Below are positions 1 through 7,330 of a DNA stretch of 19,059 nt, in pieces. The stretch covers positions 1-19,059 of the forward strand of contig DASSJN010000192.1 in NCBI GenBank assembly GCA_035691185.1. Direction: 5' to 3'. The position numbers and the translations under genes were made by a program. This stretch comes from RPQJ01 sp035691185 (GTDB lineage Bacteria > Pseudomonadota > Gammaproteobacteria > Steroidobacterales > Steroidobacteraceae). The notes beneath the pieces are model-generated. The model saw only the letters and a list, made by a program, of their open reading frames with translations. It ran no database searches and was not told the DNA's origin. Position 1 is the first letter of the stretch, and each line of letters opens with the position of its first letter.

Positions 1-1
1 C

Positions 2-2761
2 TATGACCTCGATATCGAGATCCCGTCCCGGGAAACCAAGAAAGCCAACGTCTACAAAGGCCGCATCACCCGCGTCGAACCGAGCCTCGAAGCCGCGTTC
101 ATCGACTACGGCGCCGAGCGCCACGGCTTCCTGCCGCTCAAGGAAGTCAGCCGCGACTACTTCAAGACGCCGGACGCAAACGGGACCGGCAACCGCGCCG
201 GCATCCGGGAGCTGCTCCAGGAAGGCCAGGAGCTCATCGTCCAGGTCGAGAAGGAGGAGCGCGGCAACAAGGGCGCGGCCCTCACGACCTTCGTCAGCCT
301 CGCCGGCCGATACCTCGTGCTGATGCCGAACAACCCGCGCGCCGGCGGCGTCTCGCGCCGGATCGAGGGCGACGACCGTGAGCAGCTGCGCGAAGCGATG
401 GATGTCCTGCAGATCCCCGACGGCATGGGCGCCATCGTCCGCACCGCTGGCGTCGGCCGGTCTGCCGAAGAACTCCAGTGGGACCTCAACAACCTCGTCG
501 ACGTGTGGAAGGCGATCCAGGCGGCCTCCGACAGCCGTCCCTCGCCGTTTCTGATCTACCGCGAGAGCACCGCGATCCTGCGGGCGCTGCGCGACTACCT
601 CGCCGACGACATCGGGGAGATCCTGGTCGACAAGCGCGAGGTGTTCGAGGAAGCGCGCGAATACATGCAGCGCTTCATGCCGAACAACCTGCGCAAGCTC
701 AAGTTCTACGACGACCACGTGCCGCTGTTCACGCGGTACCAGATCGAGAGCCAGATCGAGTCGGCGTACAGCCACAAGGTGACGCTGCCTTCGGGCGGCA
801 GCATCGTAATCGACCACACCGAGGCGCTGGTCTCGATCGACATCAACTCCGCCCGCAGCACGCGCGGCACGGACATCGAGACGACTGCGCTCAACACCAA
901 CCTCGAAGCAGCCGACGAAATCGCCCGACAGATGCGCCTGCGCGACGTCGGCGGCCTGATCGTCATCGACTTCATCGACATGGAGTCGCAGAAGAACCAG
1001 CGCGCCGTCGAAGACCGCCTGCGCGACGCCGTGAAGCAGGACCGCGCCCGCATCCAGCTCGGGAAGATCTCGCGCTTCGGGCTGCTCGAACTGTCGCGGC
1101 AGCGCCTGCGCCCGTCGATCAGCGAATCCACCAACATCGTCTGCCCGCGCTGCAACGGCATGGGCGTGATCCGCAGCGTCGAATCGCTCGCGCTCGCGGT
1201 GCTGCGCCTGATCGGCGAGGAGGCGCGCAAGGACCGCACCGCCAAAGTCATCGCGCAGCTGCCGGTCGACGTCGCGACCTACCTCATGAACGAAAAGCGC
1301 GACTGGCTGCACGACATCGAGTCGCGCAGCCGCGTCGACATCGTGCTGGTGCCGAACCGTTACCTCGAGACGCCGGCGTACGAACTGCGCCGCGTCCGTG
1401 ACGACGAGGTCTCGCTGCCCGAGAACTCGCTGATCAGCCACCAGATGGCGGTCGAGCCTCGAATCGACCTCGAAGCGATCGCACAGGCTGAAGAGGAGAA
1501 GGCCCCGCCGCCGGTCCAGCCCGCGGTGACCTCGATCGTGCCGAGCACCCCTGCCCCACCGCCGGCACCTGAGCCGGTTGCGTCACCAGTCGCTGCCGTC
1601 GCACCGGTCGTGGCGGCGCCGGCGTACGGTCCGCGCGACAACGTGTTCGTGCGGCTGTGGCGCTGGCTCGCCGGCGACAAGCGCGCGCCGGAGCCGGAGC
1701 CCGTGCCGGTCCGTTCTGGCCGGCCCGAAGGGGATCGGGATCGACACCGCCGCGACCGTGACCGCGATGAGCGCGGCCGTGGCCGCGACCGCGATTCGCG
1801 TCGCGAGGGCCGCCGCGACGAGCGTGATCACCGACGGGATGCGCGCCGCGACGGGCAGCAAGGCCGTGGTCGCGAGGAACAACAGCAGGGTCGCCAGCAG
1901 CAGCAGCAGCCACAACAGCAGCGTCGCGACGAACGTGGCGGGCGCCGCGACGGCGGCGGCCAGGGCGATGGCCAGGGTCGCGGCGGCGAACGGCGCGAGG
2001 GCCAGCAGGGCCAGCGTTCGCAGCAGCAGCCGCAGCAACCGCAGCAGCCGCAGCGGCCGCCGCGCGAACACCGTGAAGCACGTGAACCACGCGACACCCG
2101 GGAGCCCCGCGAACAGCGTGAGCCGCGGCCACCACGCGAGGCGTCGGAGGCGCGCGAAACGATCGCTGCGGCTGCGATGACGCCCGTTTCCGCCGTTGCG
2201 ACAAGCGAGGTCGGCGTGGTCGAAGCGTCGGGCGCTCCGGCCGGAGGACAGCAGCAGCCGCCGCGCCAGGATCGAACCGAAGGTGAGCGGGGCGAACGCG
2301 GCGGGCGTCGCTCCCGTCGCGGTGGTCGCCGTCGTCGCGGTGGTCGCGGCGAAGGCACTGGTGAAGGCTTCGGCGCCGCGGGCGGCGCCGCGGGCTCGCT
2401 GGCCGACGGCGGCGGCGTCGACGACGACACGGTAACCCTCGAAGCGCCGCGCGATTTCGGTGAGCCCGTGAGTGCACCGCGCGCGTACGAGGCATCGAGC
2501 GCTCCCGCGCCGAGCGCGTCCGCGCCTGCGTCGGGTGACATGTCCCCGTCGCCGCTGTCGCCGCGCGAGCCCGAGTCGCGGTCGTTCGACTTCGACCGGC
2601 CCGCACCGCCCCCGGCTGCGGTGACCGTCAGTTCGCCGCCCTCGCCTCCCCGCGAGGCCGCGGCGCCTCCCGCGCCGGTGCCGACCGCCACGGCGGCCGA
2701 ACCGCGCGAGTGGACGCCGACGCCGCCGACCGACGCGGAGACGCCACGCAACGAGCCTTAG
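2..2761 (+). CDS. rne: Ribonuclease E (5'-truncated by window edge)
   Basis: Endoribonuclease for mRNA decay and rRNA/tRNA processing, and scaffold of the degradosome at the inner membrane. The frame is open from base 2, and its first residues (YDLDIE) align with about residue 25 of E. coli RNase E, so only about two dozen N-terminal residues are missing. Visible in order: the S1 domain (VYKGRITRVEPSLEAAF), the DNase I-like catalytic region with the metal-binding Asp of SIDINSA (codon at 839) and of VIDFIDM (codon at 968), and the Zn-link CPRCNGMG (1142 onward). From about 1500 the protein is low complexity: a Pro/Ala linker, a short amphipathic segment (NVFVRLWRWLAGDK, 1640-1681), an Arg/Asp-rich block, a Gln-rich block and an RGG-like block near 2290-2360. 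The tail is typical RNase E scaffold in composition but not alignable by eye. The catalytic half is certain. The gene converges on a GNAT gene. Confidence 0.97.
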   Translation, partial: YDLDIEIPSRETKKANVYKGRITRVEPSLEAAFIDYGAERHGFLPLKEVSRDYFKTPDANGTGNRAGIRELLQEGQELIVQVEKEERGNKGAALTTFVSLAGRYLVLMPNNPRAGGVSRRIEGDDREQLREAMDVLQIPDGMGAIVRTAGVGRSAEELQWDLNNLVDVWKAIQAASDSRPSPFLIYRESTAILRALRDYLADDIGEILVDKREVFEEAREYMQRFMPNNLRKLKFYDDHVPLFTRYQIESQIESAYSHKVTLPSGGSIVIDHTEALVSIDINSARSTRGTDIETTALNTNLEAADEIARQMRLRDVGGLIVIDFIDMESQKNQRAVEDRLRDAVKQDRARIQLGKISRFGLLELSRQRLRPSISESTNIVCPRCNGMGVIRSVESLALAVLRLIGEEARKDRTAKVIAQLPVDVATYLMNEKRDWLHDIESRSRVDIVLVPNRYLETPAYELRRVRDDEVSLPENSLISHQMAVEPRIDLEAIAQAEEEKAPPPVQPAVTSIVPSTPAPPPAPEPVASPVAAVAPVVAAPAYGPRDNVFVRLWRWLAGDKRAPEPEPVPVRSGRPEGDRDRHRRDRDRDERGRGRDRDSRREGRRDERDHRRDARRDGQQGRGREEQQQGRQQQQQPQQQRRDERGGRRDGGGQGDGQGRGGERREGQQGQRSQQQPQQPQQPQRPPREHREAREPRDTREPREQREPRPPREASEARETIAAAAMTPVSAVATSEVGVVEASGAPAGGQQQPPRQDRTEGERGERGGRRSRRGGRRRRGGRGEGTGEGFGAAGGAAGSLADGGGVDDDTVTLEAPRDFGEPVSAPRAYEASSAPAPSASAPASGDMSPSPLSPREPESRSFDFDRPAPPPAAVTVSSPPSPPREAAAPPAPVPTATAAEPREWTPTPPTDAETPRNEP

Positions 2762-2778
2762 CGGAGGCTCGCCGTGCT

Positions 2779-2810
2779 CATCCCCTCCGGGCGCCGGTTC
2801 GGAGGGGATG
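2779..2810. terminator. Hairpin between convergent rne and GNAT genes
   Basis: A perfect 11-bp inverted repeat (CATCCCCTCCG / CGGAGGGGATG) encloses a 10-base loop. It sits 17 bases after the rne stop and 5 bases beyond the stop of the convergent acetyltransferase gene, so it could end transcription from both sides. Neither strand shows a run of T after the stem, so it may only stall polymerase or protect 3' ends. The structure is certain from sequence; the terminator role is inferred from position. Confidence 0.6.
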
Positions 2811-2815
2811 GGTGG

Positions 2816-3361
2816 TCAGGCCTGGACATGATGGCGAGCCGGTTGAATGGCGTAGAGCAGCACGGGCTGAGGGTCGAGCACGCCCAGGTTCGGGAACACC
2901 GTGTGCGACGCAAGCCAGGCCTCCCGCGTGAAGCCGGCCTTCTCGAGTACACGAGCTGATGCGTGGTGTTCTGCGTGGCAGAGCGCCGTGAGCCGCCTGA
3001 CTCCCAATGCGCCGGCAAGCGCAACAACGGCGTCGAGGGCTTCTGTAGCGTAGCCCTGGCCCCAGGCGTCCGAGGCGAGGACATAGCCGGTAGACGCGGT
3101 ATCGGTCGTCTCGAACGCGAGTCCTGTGCTGCCGAGCAGACGCCCCTCGGCACGTGAGAGGATCAGGAGAGGACCGGCGGGCCACTTTCGCCACTCCGCG
3201 TCGCTGAAAGCGAGAAAGGAACGTGTGGCGGCTTCCGAATCGTGCGCAGGCCAGCCGACATACTTGAGTGCGACGCGGTCGCTGGAGTATCGCTGAAAGA
3301 CCGCATGGGCGTCGTTCGGCTCGGGCCTGCGCAGCACGAGACGTGGCGTAGTGATCATCAT
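2816..3361 (-). CDS. GNAT-family N-acetyltransferase (RimJ/RimL-like)
   Basis: Predicted cytosolic acetyl-CoA-dependent N-acetyltransferase of 181 residues, the usual length for the RimJ/RimL-type subfamily. The N-terminus has the typical TPRLVLRRPEPNDA opening. The acetyl-CoA pyrophosphate-binding loop is AWGQGYATEA (residues 99-108), and the C-terminal motif is SARVLEKAGF (135-144). The substrate cannot be read from sequence; this subfamily acetylates protein N-termini, antibiotics or small molecules. Two ATG codons occur in a row at 3361 and 3358 and neither has a clear Shine-Dalgarno. The start lies 9 bases after the stop of the upstream minus-strand TolB-like ORF, so the two could share a transcript. 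Confidence 0.88.
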   Translation of the reverse strand: MMITTPRLVLRRPEPNDAHAVFQRYSSDRVALKYVGWPAHDSEAATRSFLAFSDAEWRKWPAGPLLILSRAEGRLLGSTGLAFETTDTASTGYVLASDAWGQGYATEALDAVVALAGALGVRRLTALCHAEHHASARVLEKAGFTREAWLASHTVFPNLGVLDPQPVLLYAIQPARHHVQA

Positions 3362-3370
3362 GCGCGGCGC

Positions 3371-4585
3371 TTACTCGCGCATGGCCCTACTTGCCCGCCT
3401 CGAGCGGCAGGAAAGCCTCCATCGCAATTCGCCAGGCGCCATCCGCCTCCCTGCGCCACACCAGGATCTGCCGGATTCGCGAGTATACGTTCGTCCGCCG
3501 CGAGTCGGCTTGAAGCCGACCGTGGAACGACGGGTCTCGGCCCAAAGCCGGTGCTTAGGTTTCAAGTCCCGGTCCCCCACTGCAAGTCCTGGCGCAGCGT
3601 GCGGATCGGCCTGAGGCCCGCCCGCAGGTTCCTGATCGCCGGTCAGCACGTTCTCCAGGGCGTCGCTGACCGCAACGCCCAGCTCGCGCTGCACTTCGAG
3701 CGCGTTCGTTGCCGACAGATCCCGGTCATAGTGCTCTGCCCACAGATGCACCGCGGTGCTGCCATCAACCAGTTGCACCGTGACACGGACCCGGCCACCT
3801 GATCGCTGCACCCCGCCCTCCACCAGCATCGTCGCACCAAGTGCCGTCGCTATCTGCTGCGTCGACTGCCTCGATCCTCGGTAAGGCGCGACCGAAGTGC
3901 GCGCGACGACCCTCAATGAGCCCGCCTTCGTGAGCTGCGTGAGCAGGTCATCGTGGACGCCGTCCACGAAGTGCGCATCCGCGGCCTGGTCACTGCGGTT
4001 TTCGAACGGCAACACTGCGACCACGGGGCGTCGGTCGACATCACCTGATGGGCCGGCTCGAGCGTGCTCGACCGCATTGCCGTCGACGGTGCCGCCTGCG
4101 TGCTGGTACACCCAGAAGAGTCCACCTCCGAGCAGGAACAGCAGCGTTATCAGCGCGAGTTCGGTTCCGGTCACCCCCTGGTCACCGCGATCGCCATGAA
4201 ACCACGCGACCACGAGTACTTCGGGCAACCCGGCCAGCAGTGCCAGCGCTACGACGCGCGGCAGTTCGTTCGGCCAGCCAAACAGCTCGGTCAGGTAGCC
4301 GAGGCCCTGAAGAAAGCCCCATGCGCCCGTCGCGTACAACACGCCCCACTGACCGACATTACGGCGTCGCACCTGCTCCCAGCTGAGGACAGACGCAGCC
4401 GCGCTCCGCGAAGGTCGCACGGTGGCCAAACGCGTGTGAACTTCGAGCGGGTTCCGACTCGCAGTACCGCTCGCGCGGTACACCGGCGCATCGCCCTGGC
4501 GCGCGACCCCCGGGGCGGTCTCGTGGACGTCCGGGCGCAACGCATCGAGTCGCGTTGCGCGTCCTCGACGATGTCGTTTGCCCAT
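3371..4585 (-). CDS. Membrane-anchored TolB-like domain protein, C-terminally truncated
   Basis: 404 residues from the ATG at 4585, chosen because GGGAGG lies 5 bases upstream; an in-frame TTG at 4606 is the alternative. Residues 1-65 are basic and unlike the family. From SWEQVRRRNVGQWGVLYATG (68-87) it follows the common three-helix N-terminal module of TolB/TPR proteins, with hydrophobic segments near 80-102, 108-128 and 144-162. A periplasmic TolB/FlgO-like domain follows at about 187-312 (VVAVLPFENRS, then LWAEHYDRDL). Relatives usually continue into several TPR repeats or a transferase domain. Here the frame instead runs through a palindromic repeat and ends in Arg-rich sequence without family character. 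The last 70-90 residues are therefore probably not native, and the gene may be non-functional. Relatives sit beside adenylate cyclase or kinase domains; no specific role can be assigned. Confidence 0.7.
   Translation of the reverse strand: MGKRHRRGRATRLDALRPDVHETAPGVARQGDAPVYRASGTASRNPLEVHTRLATVRPSRSAAASVLSWEQVRRRNVGQWGVLYATGAWGFLQGLGYLTELFGWPNELPRVVALALLAGLPEVLVVAWFHGDRGDQGVTGTELALITLLFLLGGGLFWVYQHAGGTVDGNAVEHARAGPSGDVDRRPVVAVLPFENRSDQAADAHFVDGVHDDLLTQLTKAGSLRVVARTSVAPYRGSRQSTQQIATALGATMLVEGGVQRSGGRVRVTVQLVDGSTAVHLWAEHYDRDLSATNALEVQRELGVAVSDALENVLTGDQEPAGGPQADPHAAPGLAVGDRDLKPKHRLWAETRRSTVGFKPTRGGRTYTRESGRSWCGAGRRMAPGELRWRLSCRSRRASRAMRE
3387..3500 (-). pseudogene. C-terminal remnant of a SnoaL/DUF4440-like protein
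   Basis: In a different frame from the overlapping TolB-like ORF, the minus strand reads NVYSRIRQILVWRREADGAW followed by RIAMEAFLPLEAGK and a TAG stop at 3387-3389. The pattern 'R-x-x-x-I-L-V-W-R-x-x-D-G-x-W-x-I' is the last two strands of the SnoaL/NTF2-like DUF4440 fold. In this frame an upstream stop lies at 3555-3557 and no start is apparent, so only the tail survives, joined to the palindromic repeat. The call is by pattern recognition and the sequence is short. Confidence 0.45.
3504..3520. repeat. REP-like palindrome
   Basis: A 17-base palindrome has two 8-base arms (GTCGGCTT and AAGCCGAC) around a single central base. It resembles the core of repetitive extragenic palindromes common in Xanthomonadales and related genomes. 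It lies exactly where the TolB-like frame loses family similarity and the SnoaL-like remnant begins. Only one copy is visible in the window, so its repetitive nature is inferred. Confidence 0.5.
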
Positions 4586-4623
4586 GACGCCCTCCCAGCG
4601 GTCCAAACACGCGGGGCGCCCTG

Positions 4624-4660
4624 AAAAACCAAGGGCCCCGTCCGTCGCCGGCGGGGCCCT
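4624..4660 (-). terminator. Rho-independent terminator (minus strand)
   Basis: A perfect 9-bp stem (AGGGCCCCG at 4632-4640, CGGGGCCCT at 4652-4660) encloses an 11-base loop. On the minus strand it is followed, after three bases, by a run of five T (4624-4628). This fits an intrinsic terminator for the M14 peptidase gene, whose stop is about 118 bases upstream, and would insulate the TolB-like ORF that starts at 4585. The plus strand has no T-run after the stem. Confidence 0.65.
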
Positions 4661-4673
4661 CGTTGGAATCGGT

Positions 4674-4754
4674 ATGTCTCGGCTCTACAAGACGCACGAC
4701 CACGATGGCCCGCCGATGCTGCAGCGGATCATGGAGCAGTTCATTGCGAATTGA
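4674..4754 (+). CDS. Possible 26-residue small ORF
   Basis: An ATG with GGA 8 bases upstream opens a 26-codon frame (start MSRLYKTHDHDGPP, end MEQFIAN). It ends in TGA between the terminator hairpin and the convergent end of the M14 peptidase gene. Its composition (mixed charged, aromatic and aliphatic residues, little Arg/Pro/Ala shadow bias) is more protein-like than most antisense frames here. I do not recognise it. It could be a small protein, a decayed gene start or chance. Confidence 0.25.
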   Translation: MSRLYKTHDHDGPPMLQRIMEQFIAN

Positions 4755-4777
4755 ACGCGTGTAGACATGGCTCGAAT

Positions 4778-6628
4778 CTAGCGCTGCGCGATTGTGGTGT
4801 CAATTGACTCGTCGCTTCCCTGGAGACGCAGGACGACTTGCGCGCGAGCGACGCCCGCGCGCGCGTGACGCGCCACGACGCCGAGCTTCGCCCCGTCAGC
4901 AGCCTCGACCACCCAATCGACCGTCGCGAGGTCGGGCGTGCCGGGTGCGTAGCTCCACCAGGTGGACAACGAGTGCTGTTCGCTCAGGCCGACGAGCTGC
5001 CCCGCGTCGCGAACGCGTTCGCCTTCGATGAGTCGCGCACCCTGCGGCAACGCAATCTCCGTCACGATCCCGCCGACGGCCTTGACATCGAGGGCACGTT
5101 GCGAGCCGTTCGTCGGCAGCCATCCTGTATTCTGCAGTACGGCGCGGACCCGCCAGCGCTGCTCACCGATCGGTGTCGCAGCCACGGAACGCAGCTCGAG
5201 CCGCGGCGATGCGAGCGCCAGCTCGGTGAGCCACGCTGCGTGCGGCGCTACCTCCTGCCGCAGCCGCGCGAAGGGAGCGTTGTACCAGAAGTTCACCTTG
5301 TCCCAGCCGCCGATCTCGACGGCGCCGAGCTGGGGATGCTGGAACGCATGCCACGGCACGAAGCCGCGCCCCTGCAGTTCGGTATCGTTCCAGCGCAGCA
5401 GCTTCAGGTCGTCCTCGACCGGGTGCTGGCCACCGAGCCACAACGACATCGGGCCCTCGAGCTCGATGCCGGCGGCCCGCAACGGGTTCCAGAATTCGGT
5501 GATGAACGCGTAGATGCCGAGGCGGTTGTAGAGCCAGCCGATCTCCGTCGGGATGTGAACGTCGAGTTCCTGGCCGCCGCGCAGGTGCAGGTAAGTCATC
5601 GGATCGTACGTCGTCAGCTCCGCACCCCTGGCCGCGAGCGTGTCGTACGCGAGCCGGTCAGGCTGCGGCATGTGCTCGTCGGCGTTGACCGGCGGCATCA
5701 GGATGCCGCCGCCGAAGCTGTGGCACGACACGTGCGTGACGATGTTGGGCCGGGCGAGGATCGCCGCCGCGTATGCCGCGACTTCCGGGGCGCGCGCCGG
5801 GTCGGGCCCGGTCGCCGTGTTCTGTGGCGCCGGCTCGCGCGCGTCCGGAAAGTGCACGCCGAAGTCGATGCCGGCGAGCGCAGGCGGCACCGCGATGTTC
5901 GTCCCGTCGTAACCCTCGATCTCGCCTTCGGGCACGACGCGCCAGAATTCGCCTTGCGTGTCGGCCGGCGCGCGCGGGACGAGCAGGCGCGCTTCCGTCG
6001 CATGCGCCTTCCAGGGCCCGCGCGGGTCGCGGTAGCGCATGAACACGATGCGGCCGTCGCCGTCGAGGTCGCGCATGCGCAGCCCGTCCGGCGCGACCTC
6101 TCCTTGCGCCGGACGAATCGCGGACCGGACGATGCGCTTGTCGCGCAGCACGACCTCGACCCCATCGGGCGTCAGGCGCGGCAACACGTAGATCGTGCGC
6201 GTGTCGAGCAGTCGCGTCACTCGCTCGTCCGTACCGTAGTCGCGCAGCAGGGTCCAGGCGAAGTTGAGCGCGGCGACGTTGCCCGGCCCCTCGATCGCAT
6301 GCATGTGTCCGTCGACGAGCAGCGCGGGCTTTTCCGCAGCCGGCCCCGTCCCCGTGTTCGTGATGGTGAGGAACCAGAGTTCGCGGCCTTCCGGCGTGCG
6401 ACCGATCGATTCGAGCTGCACGAGCGCCGGCCGCGCGGCGGCCCAGCCCTGCAGCAGCCGCGTCAACTCGTGGTAGCGCAGGATGCGGTCGAACGTCAGC
6501 GCGGGCAGCGCGGCGGCGGACCGCTGGCCGGAGGCGGGACTGGCTGTCGCGGCAGCCGCCATTCCATGAACGACGGCGATCGACAGCAATGCGACGCCGG
6601 CGAGGAGCGAGCGAGCGCGGGTCTGCAT
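4778..6628 (-). CDS. Exported M14-family zinc carboxypeptidase
   Basis: 616-residue secreted metallopeptidase. It starts MQTRARSLLAGVALLSIAVV, a signal peptide with likely cleavage near AAA-TAS (residues 25-30). The M14 zinc site is visible: GHMHAIEGPGN supplies H110 and E113 (HxxE), and VSCHSFGG supplies H303. The general-base Glu is E378 in ITEFWN. Between them lie PRLTPDGVE (150-158) and an acidic DLDGDGR segment (188-194), characteristic of the large secreted M14 subfamily. A beta-rich C-terminal region of about 200 residues follows. It should cleave C-terminal residues from peptides in the periplasm or outside the cell; specificity cannot be read. AGGAG lies 12 bases before the ATG, slightly long spacing. 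The gene is monocistronic, divergent from the exported small-protein gene, with a terminator at 4624-4660. Confidence 0.9.
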   Translation of the reverse strand: MQTRARSLLAGVALLSIAVVHGMAAAATASPASGQRSAAALPALTFDRILRYHELTRLLQGWAAARPALVQLESIGRTPEGRELWFLTITNTGTGPAAEKPALLVDGHMHAIEGPGNVAALNFAWTLLRDYGTDERVTRLLDTRTIYVLPRLTPDGVEVVLRDKRIVRSAIRPAQGEVAPDGLRMRDLDGDGRIVFMRYRDPRGPWKAHATEARLLVPRAPADTQGEFWRVVPEGEIEGYDGTNIAVPPALAGIDFGVHFPDAREPAPQNTATGPDPARAPEVAAYAAAILARPNIVTHVSCHSFGGGILMPPVNADEHMPQPDRLAYDTLAARGAELTTYDPMTYLHLRGGQELDVHIPTEIGWLYNRLGIYAFITEFWNPLRAAGIELEGPMSLWLGGQHPVEDDLKLLRWNDTELQGRGFVPWHAFQHPQLGAVEIGGWDKVNFWYNAPFARLRQEVAPHAAWLTELALASPRLELRSVAATPIGEQRWRVRAVLQNTGWLPTNGSQRALDVKAVGGIVTEIALPQGARLIEGERVRDAGQLVGLSEQHSLSTWWSYAPGTPDLATVDWVVEAADGAKLGVVARHARAGVARAQVVLRLQGSDESIDTTIAQR

Positions 6629-6841
6629 GGCGAGGTGCTACTCCTGAACGAGGACCTGTGGCGCACAGGGTGGCGCTGCGCGCCGCGGCCGGCATTCGAT
6701 TCAGGGTACCAAACTGTCGCGTTGCGGCCAGAACTCGCGCACCCGTTCACAGTTTCGGCTGCGAGAACGCGACTTGCGCCGCGCGATCCCTACGATGCGA
6801 GGCACCAGGGCCCGCGGTGGGCGATTGAGGAGAGAGCATCG

Positions 6842-7240
6842 ATGACTCGCGCACTATTCGCCATCATCGCGACAGTGGCAGCGGCGCCGGCGCTGGCCGG
6901 CGACGTCAGTGCTTCGATCGGCATCAGCCAGCCGGGCTTCTATGGCCAGATCAACATCGGGGACCTCCCGCGACCCACGGTGATCTATGCCCAGCCGGTC
7001 TGGGTGCACCGTCCGGCGAGAGTGGTCTACGTCGAGCCGATCTACCTGCACGTGCCGCCGGGCCAGGAAAAGAAGTGGAGCAAGCACTGCGCCGCATACG
7101 GCGCCTGCGGCCGGCCCGTCTACTTCGTGCGCGAGGACTGGTACCAGGACCACTACGCACCTCGTCACGCCCATGCGTCACGCGGCGACGGCCCGGGTAA
7201 CGGGAAGGGGCACGGCCAGGGCAAGGGCAAGCGCGACTGA
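6842..7240 (+). CDS. Small exported protein of an uncharacterised family
   Basis: 132 residues. It starts at the ATG at 6842, which has GGAGAG 8 bases upstream. The first 19 residues (MTRALFAIIATVAAAPALA) form a signal peptide ending in an AxA cleavage motif. The mature part has the conserved pattern GISQPGFYGQINIGD, then 'P-x-P-x-V-I-Y-A-Q-P-V', a VYVEPIYLHVPPGQEKKWSKH segment and YGACGRPVYFVREDWY with paired cysteines (CxxYGxCG). This layout matches a hypothetical-protein family common in Burkholderiales and Xanthomonadales. The tail, after about residue 110, is Gly/Lys-rich (GNGKGHGQGKGKRD), flexible and basic. No function is known. A larger frame running into it from 4838 is a shadow of the peptidase gene. 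Confidence 0.82.
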   Translation: MTRALFAIIATVAAAPALAGDVSASIGISQPGFYGQINIGDLPRPTVIYAQPVWVHRPARVVYVEPIYLHVPPGQEKKWSKHCAAYGACGRPVYFVREDWYQDHYAPRHAHASRGDGPGNGKGHGQGKGKRD

Positions 7241-7290
7241 CCACGTCCGTCCGTCGGTCCCGGCCACGGACCGCGTCGCTCAAGCACGTG

Positions 7291-7307
7291 GGCGCGCTGC
7301 GCGCGCC
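7291..7307. terminator. Weak GC hairpin between convergent genes
   Basis: A 7-bp perfect stem (GGCGCGC / GCGCGCC) has a 3-base loop. It lies in the 90-base gap between the exported-protein gene and the convergent phosphatase gene. There is no T-run on either strand. Position supports a bidirectional stop, but such GC stems arise easily in this composition. Confidence 0.3.
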
Positions 7308-7330
7308 GCAGGACGAGCGGCCGCGCGTGT

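Noticed and set aside
1850..2060. CAG-rich repeats considered as a CRISPR or VNTR array
   Set aside because: The repeats are irregular codon-level runs inside the rne coding frame; there are no uniform repeats or spacers.
1434..2751. Long minus-strand open frames opposite the rne tail
   Set aside because: They mirror the low-complexity tail (Arg-, Ser- and Cys-rich repeats), whereas the plus frame continues a verified RNase E.
4838..6841. Very long plus-strand open frame opposite the M14 peptidase gene
   Set aside because: It is antisense to a confidently identified gene, with Arg/His/Asp-rich shadow composition and no motifs. Only its last part (6842-7240) is a real gene with its own start and signal peptide.
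6629..6841. Possible sigma-70 promoter in the divergent peptidase/exported-protein gap (TTGCGC and TACGAT boxes)
   Set aside because: Spacing between the boxes is about 11 bases, far from 17, and no alternative pair was convincing.
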